Shown: one piece after another, positions 12,911 through 24,199 of the stretch
Position numbering within the stretch: the first letter of the stretch is position 1
Layout of the letters: each line of letters begins with the position of its first letter
DNA from: Atriophallophorus winterbourni
Taxonomy: Eukaryota; Platyhelminthes; Trematoda; Plagiorchiida; Microphallidae
NCBI GenBank assembly: GCA_013407085.1
Contig: JACCGJ010000294.1
Span: forward strand, 56,479 to 120,478
Reading direction: 5' to 3'
DNA length: 64,000 nt
Position numbers and translations under genes: made by a program
Notes under the pieces: model-generated
The model's input: the letters and a program-made list of their open reading frames with translations, nothing else
Database searches by the model: none
What the model was told of the DNA's origin: nothing

Positions 12911-15900
12911 GGATTTCTAATTGCATACCAACAAGCTTTCTCGGATTGACGATAGACATTTCATCCAAAATGATGCATGATCCTGAGTTAGCGAGACCTT
13001 TACCATTAGTGGATGTTAATTTTGGCGCAACATCGACCCAATGCAATTCGTTCATCGTAGCCTGCGTTGTGGCACGTATTTCACGGAACAAGTAAACCAA
13101 ATAAGGATCCGAGTGGATTCCACGGTCTTCTGCTGCCAGCATTACCGGGACAGTAGCGCGGAATGTTACGTTATGCAATTTATTAGCTGGACCCAAGTGT
13201 TCAATCTGCATTGCATGTAATAGTCTAGGACCGAGTTCCTCTACATTCACCCGTCGGTGCTCTTCGATTACCCATGGAACGGGTCGTGTGCGATTATCCA
13301 TTCGTCCGAGTATCGATTTAGATCCATAAGAAATTTGAATGTTTGGTTTATTCACAACATTATAAATGATTTTCATTTGGTTGTTTAAGAGATTCGGATC
13401 GATCGTTCCTCCCATCACCGTAATTTTCAAGCTAGCAGTTCGTGCAAAAGTATTTTCGTCGTAGTTCATAAAATTTGAATAGTACATATATAACTTGAAG
13501 TGCCAAGCACTGTCTGATTCGTTCTGGTTAAAGGATGGGGCGGGAAGATGTCCAATGAAACAGGCCACCCATGTTTCGTTGGCTGCTACCAGAATGTTTA
13601 GCTGCGTCTCCTTCTGAAGCTCAAAATTTTCTAACCCGTCGTAGGCTTGCAACTTTGCAAACCGTAAGTTTCCATCGAACTGCATCTCAACTGTTACTCC
13701 TCCTGCGAATGTAGGGCCACTATTTTCAATCTTGACGTGTAACTCCGGGCGCGAGTCATTGGCTTCACCAAACACGAGGTTTTTATTGATTTCATAGAAT
13801 GCAGGATTATGCGTTGAAAGATAATCGGAATCTGTATTAGAAGGTGGTTCAACCAAGCTTATGGAAAGATCACCTTCACAAGAGGGTCGTGGATAACATA
13901 CGTAGCGCGATAGAGGCACACGGGCAATGCATTTTGACCAATCAACCAAAGCACGTTTCACACCGTCACCATTTGAACACGCACCTTTTGTCTTGCCTAA
14001 ACTAGCAGAACGGTAACAAGGTTGCAAAAAGCGATACTGTATGAACAAACCGCTTTCAATATCCGTCATTGTTTGAACGTCTTCCTGAGCAATAAGTTCA
14101 AAGTCAACGGTCAAAGAAGATTGTTTCAAATCCACGCTTGTAGTTATTTTATCTCCAAGTGTAAATCTCTTCGAAGCTGTTGAATTGAAATCAGAATCAA
14201 CCTGGTGTATTAGAACTTTGGTTTGTTCATCAATTAGAATCTGATCGATTGCCTTTTGCGTTAGCGGGGATTCCATTTGATGATTCAGAAACACGACCAA
14301 ATGAACTGGCACTCCATCGCCTGTGAGTATCCGCCGAATAGCTAACCAAGATGGAAATGTGAAACGACAGTCTGCCTGAATTTTAACACGTGTCAAATAG
14401 ACGTCAAGACGAATTTCATTATTTGTTGCAGTATTTGGTACAACAAGATCTGCTATTCCATTAAAATCCATATCAATGGAGCTCGTCGGTAAATAGCTAC
14501 CGAAGTTATGCGCTCCTTTTTGGCCACTGATTATTTGTATTGGGGTTCGATCGAATGTGCAACCTGGTTGCGTGCGTATGATGAATACCTGACCAGAGTC
14601 CCGTTTGATACTTATGTCTGGTGCCCCCACTGCCAATTCTTCGTAGCCATCCCCATCGATGTCACCAAGACGAGACAAGCTGTAGCCGAAAAATGCATTT
14701 TCATACGGACCTTCTAGAAAATCATCTGGCATACTGATGTGATCCTTAGAGGCTTCACGCAAAGAATTCAAGCAATAAAGATAAATTCTGCCGCGATTCA
14801 CGAACGGTTGTGAGTGTGTCCGATTTTTTAAATCTGTGGTATTTTCCAGCATCAAGTGATAATAAGGAGAACCCATTACAACCATAATCTCATCAGAGCT
14901 CACAGAGCCTAGTTTTAAAACAGAAGCCCCGGCTCCAGCCCAAGCATCTTGGGATTTTACTCCTCCCATCCAGTCCACTGCGCCGAAAGTTCTCGAGTGA
15001 TCTTTAGTATTTACGATTGTTTGTATACCAAGAAGAGGTGCAAATGCCTCGTTCTGATATTCGGGAAATTTCGGCAAAGATGGAGCTGTGCCGAATCCAT
15101 CGATTACGGAATAACCGAACTGCGACCCAACACGACCCATTTTCAATTTGGATGGGGGCAAAATACTCATAATTTGTGGGGTGCCAGAAAGGTTGGCAAG
15201 AATTTGAACACGTCCGTGTGGTAAAAACAGTGGTTCTCCAACCCATAATTGAACATGCTTCAAAACATCCGCAGCATTTGTATTCTCACTTCCGCCAGAA
15301 CTGATCGCCAAGCTATATCCCGCCATGCAAGGGGTAGCTACACTTCTTCCTGACTGACAAAACTCAGAAAATTCCAATGTACTTTGAACTTGGCCGTTAA
15401 AAATAAAATTTAGGAAACATCTTCCAACAGGAACGTTTGTTCTAGCTCGCCAAAGAGGATCACAATACGCGATGACGCTGTGGTTGTCGTTGATCGTGGA
15501 TGCTGCGGTCGATAAGCCCAGAAATTCGTTTTCATCAGCACTCGAGTTTGTTGACACCAGCCGGTGGCAAAAGGTATCTACGGGACCGAATCCCATTGGA
15601 TTTGATAACTCTGATTTCTTTTCAAACTCACACAAAATTATAGATCCACCGTCTCTTGGCGTTACTGGTGGTCCATTGGAGCTAACTCGTTCCCTCGGCG
15701 CAGATCCACCAAGTAGCACATAAACTTTATTCAAAGCTGGATGTGAGGTGACGCTGATGGAATTCCATTCGAATTTATTCTTGTTATGATTATCGCTGAT
15801 TAAACGAGAGAGATGTTCTGTCAATTCAACGAAAGAATCGTCATGATAGGGATGAAATTGCTGGAAATTAGGTTTTAAGTGTAATGGAGTTGGTGGTTGC

Positions 15901-16040
15901 CAATGCTCAACTCTCGACTCTTCAATTTGGCGCTGCAGGTCCGATAAGCTAGTTGTTCGTACAAAATGTGCATTGGATGTGCGGAGTATCAACAAAAGTA
16001 ACACTGAAATTGAAACCACGTGTATTAACTGGGTTAACAT
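12911..16040 (-). CDS. Integrin alpha chain, ectodomain exon (3' incomplete)
   Basis: A single exon encodes about 1043 residues. The ATG at 16040 is the first in frame after a stop five codons upstream of it. It opens a signal peptide (basic-poor start, then SVLLLLIL, then a likely cut after SNA). The N-terminal half is a seven-bladed FG-GAP beta-propeller with calcium-loop motifs DIDGDGYEE at residues 460-468 and DMDFNGIAD near 523. It is followed by thigh and calf regions with many cysteines. No inserted I (vWA) domain is seen, so the chain belongs to the non-I-domain class. The exon ends at 12911 with a consensus GTAAGT donor (12910-12905). Transmembrane helix and cytoplasmic tail must lie on later exons. 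Integrin alpha pairs with a beta chain at the plasma membrane to bind extracellular matrix. An ectodomain in one exon is unusual against the many-exon vertebrate genes. Confidence 0.93.
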
Positions 16041-16199
16041 TAACGGCAATTTTTGTTACGTAGGATGCATCACGCAGGATAACGGTCGAAATTCACATCA
16101 CCGAATAGTATCACGAGGCTGTATACGGTCATTGTTACTTATCAACATATGTAAAGCGTCAATTTGGTCGCTAGCTCTCGGCTAAATCCGACGCTTTGT

Positions 16200-16260
16200 A
16201 ACCAATCAAATTGCCAGTTGGCAAGGTCGCAGCTTATATTTATTTGATTGGCCAGATTGG
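16200..16260 (-). promoter_or_regulatory. Possible core promoter of the integrin alpha gene
   Basis: On the minus strand, a GGCCAATCAAA CCAAT-box-like word (about 16253-16243) is followed by AAATATAAGC (about 16241-16232), which resembles a TATA box. It lies about 190 bp upstream of the start codon. Further ATTGG/CCAAT words cluster at 16204-16280. This is inferred from motif position only. Confidence 0.3.
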
Positions 16261-16452
16261 CGAATGGCCCAATCTGATGTCTGGTGGAAATAGGTGAACA
16301 CGTGACGCCCAGGTTGGCCTGCACCAAAAGAAAAGGGGAATGGAGCGAAACGGCAAATACACGAGGCACGTGATTTGCGTGTTAACTCCCACGAAAAGTA
16401 TCAGAGGTAGACAAATTTACAGGACACTTCGTGATGAATATCTTATATTATC

Positions 16453-16504
16453 GTATATATATATAGACTATATATATATATAGAATAGATATATATATAT
16501 TATT
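16453..16504. repeat. AT dinucleotide microsatellite
   Basis: Three short TA/AT runs are separated by GAC and AGA interruptions. It is simple-sequence DNA with no inferred function. Confidence 0.9.
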
Positions 16505-16619
16505 AAGTAATATATGATGATCCGGTCGAACGACCACCACAACACCTAAAGCGTAGAAACAGTTTGATATGTAACACATTGTAATGCATAAAAAGGGAAA
16601 ATGTCAGATTTCGGACCAG

Positions 16620-16868
16620 GAACATCAGTTGGAAAATTAAAGAGCATGATCTGGGAATTCAGAGTACGATTAAATGTTGTTGGATTGCTTTTGAAAGCAC
16701 CTCAGCATTAGTCACTTTGTCCATATACGATATGTTCAAGATACGACGATGCTTTTTAGATGGAAATTATTCAGCTTCCGTTCGTGTCTTGCGTGAGTGG
16801 TCCAGGTTTCACTACCGTACAGTAAAACATTTAGTACGCACGCGCTGTATACCATCATCTTTGCCTTT
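16620..16868 (-). mobile_element. RTE-like LINE reverse-transcriptase scrap
   Basis: The minus strand reads VYSACVLNVLLYGSETWTTH, then ERKLNNFHLKSI. This closely matches the conserved C-terminal region of RTE-type LINE polymerases, where LLYGSE-W is a hallmark. A stop follows within about 60 codons. Only this fragment remains. Confidence 0.65.
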
Positions 16869-16899
16869 ACAGTCAACACGAGAGATCAAATGAAAATAG

Positions 16900-19495
16900 A
16901 TTAAATTTACAAGAGATTGTTCCCAGACAACAACGGTAAATGCAGTCTTTGGTGATAAAGTAATTCACTCTTGTCAAGAAGCTAGAGATGATTGGCTGGA
17001 AATCGAATGAGGAAATTACACTTCATCTTCTACATTTCTCCAAATAAATCGATTTGTTACAAACTGGTTACAACTTTGGCGTAACCTACCTGAACACAAC
17101 GGTGCCTGGAGTAGAGGTCAACTGGATCTCTCAATAAACAAAACAAATCGTTACGAGCACATTTAAAGACAAATAGACGAAGACAATCATTAATATTATC
17201 CTAATAATATGTCCGCCAGATAATCAACCCATCGGATTGATGTAACGGAATAGTTTTGGGATTGTTCACATTCACCGCGCTTATGCTGCTTATAATGGTT
17301 TAGTTGGCGTAAGTTTCTAAATTTAATTTAACAGTTTTACAGCTCACCGCGTTCAATATTAATACATTTCGATAAAAATGCAATAGTACACTACTGTTAA
17401 CGGAGCGCAAGTAAAGAATACAGTTTCCATGGACTCACTGGAGCTTATCCCCGGATTATTTTGTATGGAGTAATGAAGGTGAAATGATCTACTTCACGGA
17501 ATAGGGTGCCAATGTATTCCAGTTATTTTTTGCAAACTACTGTCGAAAACCATTTCAAAAGTGGATATGTTGAGGAACTAGTTATCAGCACATTATTCCC
17601 AATGAGCAGAGGTGAAAAGCAGAGAAAACTCCCACCATCGATCGAAAGAGGCACGTGATTTCTCCATGGGCCGCAAGGATTGTAAACACCGAGCCGATAA
17701 CCTTGGCGAATTTGTCAAAATCATCACACATGGTGTCAAAAATCGACAAGCTTATTTACTGGAAGTAAAACACTGAAGCCCAAGGGACGCAAATCATAAC
17801 ATATGTGTCAGTTAATCTGGCTTGGAATTGCGTGTCAGGCTGTAGGCGTAACAATCCGACCGAATAACGTAAGAACACACGTGAAATTTTCAACAATCCG
17901 AATTGAAGCAGATTGTAAGCAGTAAGAATACGGGGTGAAATAATTTCTCGAAAAAGATGTCAAATTTTATGCGTGACGACTTGTTTGGCTTTAATCACGA
18001 TGCGTAGTAAAATACTGAAAGACCAATGGGTTCACAGTGACGACTTGTTGAGAAGTAATTGTACATGATTTAAATGTTGCCAATGAAATACAGCGGCGAT
18101 CGGAGCCAGATGAACGGAATTTGAAACTTTTTCGACTTCAAACTAACCACAGCCAGCATCATTATACTAATTTCTACTGTCACAGCTTCAGGTATTTTAA
18201 TAAATATTCAATGTTTGATAATTGAATATTAAAACGAGTTTGATTCACACAATTATTGATGGCGATGGATGTCGAGAAATATTAATAAAATAATAATCTA
18301 ACAAAATGTAGAATAAAGGTGATAACAAACATCAAAATAAAATTGAACGTTCCGATACAAACTGTGATAAAATACTGGAGGCTCTTTGCGCCCGGGTTTA
18401 GTATATTAATAAGCACAAATTAACTATCATGAAAGCAACGATTCGCTGAGACAAAGAACACAGAAGGCACGATGAAACGAGTGAAGGCGAAAGCGAATTA
18501 TTGATTGTATATAACAACACATTTTGTTTTAGCGTTTGTAACCAGGTATGGATAAGCACAGCGATCCGCGAACCTGGAACTAGTGAACTTTCGGGCTCCC
18601 AAAATCTCGGTAAATGTCGATAGCTCAAAAGTAGTTTGGTTGCCTACTCGTGAGTAGTACATGTTTAAAATTTAACAGCGTGAAGCTCGATTGATTCAGT
18701 TAAGCGTTACGCGACGTAATCGAAGAGCGATGAAAATTTTGGATAAATAGTTGATTCATTATGAATCTACCAACTATTATACAGCTGGGGTAACGGCAGT
18801 TATTGAATTTGTTCACTTTCAAGTTGATTTACGACAGAGCATGTTTACAATTTTTTAATGACTGACACGGATTAATCCGTGGTATCTAGAAGCCGTTGCA
18901 TCGTCTGAACAACATGCGTGAAGCAACAATGCTGTGAAATACCCAATTATGTATGTAAATAATAATCCCATATAAAATTAAAAGCTGCGCATGCAATGTC
19001 CAGAGCTGAACAAACTTGCGAGTTTCTATTTCAATCTCGCCTAACCACTCGGTGAACAGATCACGACTATCGGAATGTACAAATCATTGGAAATGAATTA
19101 GTGGTCTTTAAATCGTAAAGACCAGTTAATGTATCGGATTGAATTTATTATTATAAAAGCGGATGAAACACCGAAAACAAACTATGGGAAAACAACTCCA
19201 GTACATTTTTCGAAATAATATAAAGAAAGAGAAATTTAGTGAGACAGATTTCCCTAGTGGTCACTCGCCTTGTGCTTACAGATAGAAGGCAAAAAACAAG
19301 CCAAAAACAAAACGGAATTCCATCATTGTTGACAATTATTCATTAGAGTTCAAAATAAGAGAAAACTGTTTTCTGAAAACAACATCAATTCAGTGATTGA
19401 AATCACCAGCTATTTGAGCAACCCAGAGAGCGGAGGTGAAAAAATTACACCAAAAGTAGGACTTGAGAAAGAAAGGTAACGAATAGTTTCCATCA
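16900..19495. other. Intergenic DNA between integrin alpha and YOD1
   Basis: I see no coding exon, no SINE copy and no LINE fragment here. It is presumably the 3' flank of YOD1 plus the upstream flank of integrin alpha, since both genes are on the minus strand. No clear AATAAA signal was found near the YOD1 stop. Confidence 0.4.
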
Positions 19496-19502
19496 CGAAA
19501 CG

Positions 19503-19679
19503 CTAAGGCTGTATTTCGCTGAATTGATCATGGCCAGTTTCTTTGGCATGCTGTTGCGCAGCGACTTGACCGAGCAGAGGCACTTGACAAATGCGACAGA
19601 TCAGCGTGAACGAGGCGGTATCCGTGAACCGCCAAGCAGCACGAGCTTCCGCCGCAAGCGTCTGGGCGTCCCACAAAAT
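19503..19679 (-). CDS. YOD1: YOD1 exon 4, C2H2 zinc finger and stop
   Basis: The acceptor ACTGCAG precedes ATTTTGTGG at 19679. The exon encodes 58 residues including TLICRICQ and [10 protein letters not shown], ending with a TAG stop at 19505-19503. This finger is diagnostic for YOD1 among OTU proteases. Confidence 0.93.
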   Translation of the reverse strand: MLWDAQTLAAEARAAWRFTDTASFTLICRICQVPLLGQVAAQQHAKETGHDQFSEIQP

Positions 19680-22600
19680 CTGCAGTAACATCAATATGGG
19701 TTACAAATTGTAATCTGATAGGTTTTGAAATAATCCTCAATATATATACAGTGGAACCCACCTACAACGAACTCGCTTACAAAGAATTCTTGGGTTGAAC
19801 GAACACACCATGATTTCTCAAATAAATTCCTTGTTTGTAAGCCTGTTTAAGACATTAGTACAACGAATTTGTTCGTTACGAATCTAGCCTTTTACGAACG
19901 CTGTACACGTTCCCGACAGCTATGTTCAATAAAGTTCATACATACAACGAACTCGCTTTGTCTTGCCTTTAACACACAACACTCCGTCAAGAGTGGCCTG
20001 CAGTGCGCTAAGAATAGAACTGACACACAGCTTCGCGAGACACAGGCAGCCTAGCCTACAGTGTGCTAACTGACTCGCACGCACGCACAAGAAAATCACG
20101 TGAATTCTCTGTGACTGGTAGCTCCGTCTGTGAAAGATGCCAGGAGTGCTCTTGATCTCTGCAGGAGATTTTTAGGATAGAAGGAAGAGACGTCGAAAGA
20201 GAACTTGAATTTGTGGAGAGAGAGATCGAGGCGGTGGCGAAGTCAAAACTTAAACAAAAGAGCATCGCCAGCTACTTCATGAAAGCGTGAGATTGGACTG
20301 TCAGTGTGTGTGCAAGATGTTTTTACTACTTCGTTTTAGAATAAATTTATTATTATTAACACGAACTTGGATTTAATGTTGTGATATAATATATTAGATA
20401 TATATATATAGTGTGTGTGTGATAGAGTTTCAACAGGTGACAGCATTACACCGTATTAACTGCCATACAACCATAAAAAGATGGATAAGAACGAAACTTA
20501 AACAGCTGCAGAATCTATAGAGAGTAATCACAAACAAACTGAAATGAGGTACCTAAAAGTTAAATGGAAAAATGCATTCAATCAAATTTCGTTTTTACAA
20601 GTAGAGCCAGCGATAGAGATTAATGCCACTGTATGACAATAGGTATGAAGCAAACGAAATTCGCTCAAAAGATGTTAAGAAATACAGCGTGAGTCAACCA
20701 GAGAGAAACCAGCAGCAAAGCAAGCAATTAGTCAAACACAATCGGCAAAAAGGCAAAGTAATAAAATTGATGATCAAGTCAAAGAAGTACTTTTTATAAC
20801 ATGTTGCATCTTCCCAATCATCAATATCGAAGACCACATGACGTTGATGACACGTACCGATTACTGTAGTGCATGGATATGCAACCCTGTTGCACATCTA
20901 TACTGAGCGGGTAGCGTTAGGATAAATTGATTTGACATCGCCAGTGATACCCATGCGTAATCTTTTTCTGAAATCCGTCTAGACTTGGGCTTCAGTACAG
21001 TATTTCGAACTTTTTAGACTAGTGATTCACAGAGAAATTCATCATCATCATCATACTCCTCGTCATCATCAATACTTCAGCCTAAGTCCAGTCTAAGTAA
21101 GAGAAGTAAAAGAACATAACAAGCAATAAACGTAGAAATACAAGACCACGCTTATAAAAGGTTACGTTCGGTTAACCAGACGGGGAGCCGCACCTGTTGG
21201 TTTTGCGTCGAGAATACGGAGGTCAATTGACCAGTTGCAGGATTTGCCAAAGCCAGTGGGTCGTAATGAATGCCATCGTAGATTAATAAAATTCGGTCGC
21301 GATAGTTCCGGTCTTCACCGAAATGGTCGATGCGTCCAGTCTGGATATCCACCACGCAAATTTCAACCTCATACACTTGTGATAAAATTGCCACCTCAAT
21401 CCCACCACCCCAGCGATCGGGCTTGAAAGAAACATGAATAAGGGTATGAATATTTGGAAAATGAACGGTCAATCGGAAAATAGAGAATATCTTTCATCTA
21501 CCTCCTGAATACATTCGCAATATTTAGCATTCGGCATTCCCAGAAAACCTTCAGAATAACGATCTGGATCGCTTAGAACAATGCTTGCGATGAGTTCACG
21601 AAGTTGAGCAACCGCTACTCCGTTAGTGGTTACTTTGACTCCAATCGGTTGGTGTCGATCTGCATTTTCCACACTGAACAAAACGCTGGTGAACAAACAA
21701 GAATTGTCCGACGGCGCAGTAAGTCTGACCAAATGTGGAGATGTCTTTGGAAGCGATTCGGTTTCTTGATGTTGGTTCAACCCTAAAGCAGAATCCTGCT
21801 TGAGAGTGCAAGTAGCCACTGTCAAAGTGTCACCCGAACGGATTTGTATCTAGAAAAAAAATGAACAAGACGCAAAGTTACTCTGTGCTTTCTCATATGA
21901 ATAAACATTCCGTGTGCAATAAAATGCTCTTAATGACGGGAAGCGAATCCGATCGTCGGAGAGACATACCACAATAGAATAGAATAGAGAAACACGCTGA
22001 TGTCTCATTGCTATTTTCACTAGTCCACGCAGTTTCTGGCTGTGTGGCATTTTGCATAGATACAGGCTTGTGATTTCACAGATATATACACATACATACA
22101 CAGTAAATAGTTACACCAAATGTCTCATCCAGTTGCAAAGCAAGGTCAAACTGTGCTAAAGAACAGCAGTATCTCAGCAAAACAATGCGCGTGATGATGC
22201 TTGGTGCGCTGACTCATGAAGTGAAAGCCACCAGTTGACTAGACAAGAAAATGCTGTGTATAATGAATCAAAATAATATATTTTCGACGAAATCGCGCCA
22301 AGTAAAATGTAGCACACTAGCAGTAGCGTGCTCTAGTCTGCTTGATGTAAGGGGGCGCAGATAAACAAGAAGTGACAGTGACGGTACGGTATGGTATGAA
22401 AGCAAAAGCCTGATCCAGGCAAAGTGTCGCACAGTCAGACTGAACGTGGGCTAAGATACTGTCAGGTTGCCCAGGCTTAGACAGATATGAGACAGAAAAA
22501 AAACAGCGACGGACCAACGTCCAACATCACGTACTAAAACCAGAGATGAGTTTCGTACCAGGAAAACACCCAAACCTTTGCATGCAGATGAATGTGGCGT

Positions 22601-22908
22601 GCGAACTTAGATAAGCGTAGTAAAAACATCTCATATGTGGAAAATCGGAACAAATATCCTGTCGCATATATCGTACGATGTTGATGTTAGGTATTATTAC
22701 AAACCTGATCTAATGTTCTGTTCACCGCATGACCGAAACATTCGATCCGCTTTGGAGGAAAACCATGAGAAACGGACAGCTGTGATTTGGGAATACCTAA
22801 AGCGGCACTGATGGAATTGAGTAAATCAGCAACAGTAGATCCAGGATGCAAATCTGATATAATACAGTGACCAGATTGAAATTTGCATTTCAACCGGAAA
22901 GGCAACAT
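19503..22908 (-). CDS. YOD1: YOD1/OTU1 deubiquitinase gene, four coding exons
   Basis: Coding exons are 22908-22705, 21849-21502, 21421-21194 and 19679-19503, all in phase 0 with GT-AG borders. They give about 318 residues (human about 348). The order matches YOD1: an N-terminal UBX-like domain (residues 1-80), the OTU catalytic domain, and a C-terminal C2H2 zinc finger. The catalytic Cys is residue 119 in PSDNSC, with the conserved Asp three residues before it. The catalytic His is residue 236 in YDGIHYDPL. Zinc ligands are C288, C291, H304 and H310 in CRIC...HAKETGH. The family removes ubiquitin from substrates handled by the p97/VCP ATPase in ER-associated degradation; the UBX-like domain binds p97. 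The first exon begins 66 bp after the HSPBAP1-like stop. Identification is very secure. Confidence 0.95.
19751..20300 (+). mobile_element. Degenerate pogo/Tigger-like DNA transposon
   Basis: CAGTGGAACCCACCTACAAC at 19751 follows a run of TA and resembles the CAGTGGAACC-type inverted terminal repeats of pogo/Tigger elements, which insert at TA. Further right, a plus-strand frame ends [20 protein letters not shown] at about 20277, just before its stop. Tigger-like transposases typically end with such a lysine-rich tail and a (S/T)-x-F/YF word. A stop interrupts the frame near 20155, and no matching right terminal repeat was recognised. It lies antisense within YOD1 intron 3. Confidence 0.5.
20397..20424. 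repeat. AT then GT dinucleotide microsatellite
   Basis: A short TATATA run passes into GTGTGTGTGTG within YOD1 intron 3. Confidence 0.85.
20425..21190. other. Remainder of YOD1 intron 3
   Basis: It is intronic DNA with a short CATCAT repeat near 21042-21072. No exon-like frame continues the YOD1 protein here. Confidence 0.6.
21194..21421 (-). CDS. YOD1: YOD1 exon 3, second half of OTU domain
   Basis: The acceptor TTTCTTTCAAG precedes CCC GAT CGC TGG. The 76 codons carry [28 protein letters not shown] and the catalytic-His motif YDGIHYDPL. The donor is CAG|GTGCGG at 21193. Confidence 0.95.
21502..21849 (-). CDS. YOD1: YOD1 exon 2, first half of OTU domain
   Basis: The acceptor TTTTTTTTCTAG precedes ATA CAA ATC CGT at 21849. 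The 116 codons include IQIRSGDTL (end of the UBX-like domain) and the catalytic motif [12 protein letters not shown]. The donor is GAG|GTAGAT at 21501. Confidence 0.95.
22380..22515 (-). repeat. SINE-like repeat copy (5' truncated), in YOD1 intron 1
   Basis: It reads, on the plus strand, from the tail TATGGTATGAAAGC through GCCTGATCCAGGCAAAGTG and GTCAGGTTGCCCAGG. It is the leftmost member of the family in the window. Confidence 0.85.
22705..22908 (-). CDS. YOD1: YOD1 exon 1, UBX-like domain
   Basis: The start ATG at 22908 gives [14 protein letters not shown], which aligns with the start of the UBX-like fold of human YOD1. An acceptor (TTACTTTTCAG) lies 36 bp upstream at 22945. An out-of-frame ATG at 22922 opens an upstream ORF of about 10 codons in the short leader. 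The donor is CAG|GTTTGT at 22704. Confidence 0.9.
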
Positions 22909-22944
22909 TCCACCAGCAGCATGGAGACTTCGAGTATCAGTATC

Positions 22945-22962
22945 CTGAAAAGTAAGTGAAGT
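22945..22962 (-). promoter_or_regulatory. Splice acceptor just upstream of YOD1 (likely SL trans-splice site)
   Basis: The minus strand reads CACTTACTTTTCAG followed by GATACTG. The acceptor lies 66 bp after the stop of the upstream HSPBAP1-like gene and 36 bp before the YOD1 ATG. A normal cis intron would need a 5' exon inside or beyond the upstream gene. Flatworms use spliced-leader trans-splicing, including for downstream cistrons of polycistronic units, which explains the layout more simply. This remains an inference. Confidence 0.55.
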
Positions 22963-23010
22963 GTGTTGAAAAACGAATGTTTGGTCAAAATTTATATTGG
23001 ACAAAAGGTA

Positions 23011-24156
23011 TCATTGAGATTCAAGATGAGATGCTACCAAATCGATAACGTCGGGCATTAAAAAGGCTTTGATAATCGACTTTACATCTAAAGATTTTGG
23101 AGTAGATAACGATTGAGAGCATGGTTGGTCACTGGAATGGAAAGGAAACAACTTGTTTATCGCACATTTTTCTAAACGCTCCCAATCGCGGAAGGAAGAC
23201 GAAAGGTGGGAATTCGCACTAGATTCATCTTGAAGCAAAGTTGAAACATGCTGTAACAACGTGTCACTGAAATTGTTCGACGCAAATAATTCAAGCTCAG
23301 TCGGATGGAGAACCGTCCGACATTCGTTTGGGCATAAGGTAGAAAGCATAGAAAATGCTGAAATTTGTGTTAATGCCTCATTCAGTCTTGCGCGATTATC
23401 CAGAGCAGGTTGATCAATCCACCAATTTACGGAACAGGTGACCGAAGAATCATCAGTTGATTGAACAAAGTGCCACCAACCTCTTGGGAGAAATAGAATA
23501 TCACCTGGTTCAACGGTGACAGAATAGGGAGATGTTTTCAAAAGTAGAGGATGTTTTGTGTAATCTGGGTTCGGGAAATTAATTTCGCTGAATACGGTTG
23601 ATTCCTCCAAAGGAATACGAGTAGGATATAAAAACGGGCCATCAGAAATAGGAAATAAAGTCCACCGTTTTTTCCCGAAAATTTGAACTATCAAATTGAC
23701 ACCGTAGGTATCATAATGACAAAGAGTATTGGCACCTGATGACCCTAACCAAAACGTTGAACTAGGAGGTTGGTCATCGACGTGGAAATTGTTTTCCCAA
23801 CCCAAATCTTCGGCAAGTTTTTGAAATTCATCAGTCGATGACATGTAAACATAATCAGCATAGGCTGAAAATTTTTCCTTCGGGTACAGAGAAAACGGAT
23901 GGGACGAGTTAGTTGAGCCATCCACCCAATCACGGAATTGGCGAATCGTTGCAAACACAAAGTCACACTGCGTTTCCCATCGTATATCTGTGGGGTTCTT
24001 TTCAGCCATGCGGAACTTGAGTGGCTGATTTATCGTGTCACATAGGTAGTCAAGGTTCCATAGTTGGCAAGCTGGCCAGTTTTTAGCTAATCCTCGAGCC
24101 AATAGCGGTTCAGTTGAATCGAGAACTGAAGCACCGTTGGTGAACAGTGGGGTATC
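23011..24156 (-). CDS. HSPBAP1: HSPBAP1-like JmjC-domain protein, main exon (5' incomplete)
   Basis: One exon encodes 381 residues and a TGA stop at 23013-23011. The acceptor TTATTTCACAG ends at 24157 and the reading phase is 0. The JmjC cupin is complete. The iron-binding HxD is at residues 147 and 149 of the exon (TLCHYDTYG) and the distal histidine is at 229 (GWWHFVQ). Around these are the family blocks YADYVYM, GKKRWTLFP, FLYPTRIPLEESTVFS and EPGDILFLPRGWWH. These match human HSPBAP1 closely in order and spacing. The C-terminal IDLVASHLESQ also fits the family end. About 30 N-terminal residues on an upstream exon are missing. HSPBAP1 is a predicted 2-oxoglutarate/Fe(II) dioxygenase-fold protein that binds a small heat-shock protein in mammals; its substrate is not known. 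YOD1 follows 66 bp downstream on the same strand. Confidence 0.88.
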   Translation of the reverse strand, partial: DTPLFTNGASVLDSTEPLLARGLAKNWPACQLWNLDYLCDTINQPLKFRMAEKNPTDIRWETQCDFVFATIRQFRDWVDGSTNSSHPFSLYPKEKFSAYADYVYMSSTDEFQKLAEDLGWENNFHVDDQPPSSTFWLGSSGANTLCHYDTYGVNLIVQIFGKKRWTLFPISDGPFLYPTRIPLEESTVFSEINFPNPDYTKHPLLLKTSPYSVTVEPGDILFLPRGWWHFVQSTDDSSVTCSVNWWIDQPALDNRARLNEALTQISAFSMLSTLCPNECRTVLHPTELELFASNNFSDTLLQHVSTLLQDESSANSHLSSSFRDWERLEKCAINKLFPFHSSDQPCSQSLSTPKSLDVKSIIKAFLMPDVIDLVASHLESQ

Positions 24157-24199
24157 CTGTGAAATAAAAAAATTGTCTTTAAAAATGTAAAAATACAAA

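Noticed and set aside
14508..15723. Plus-strand ORFs of 69-91 codons inside the integrin exon
   Set aside because: They are shadows of the strong minus-strand coding frame and have no domain of their own.
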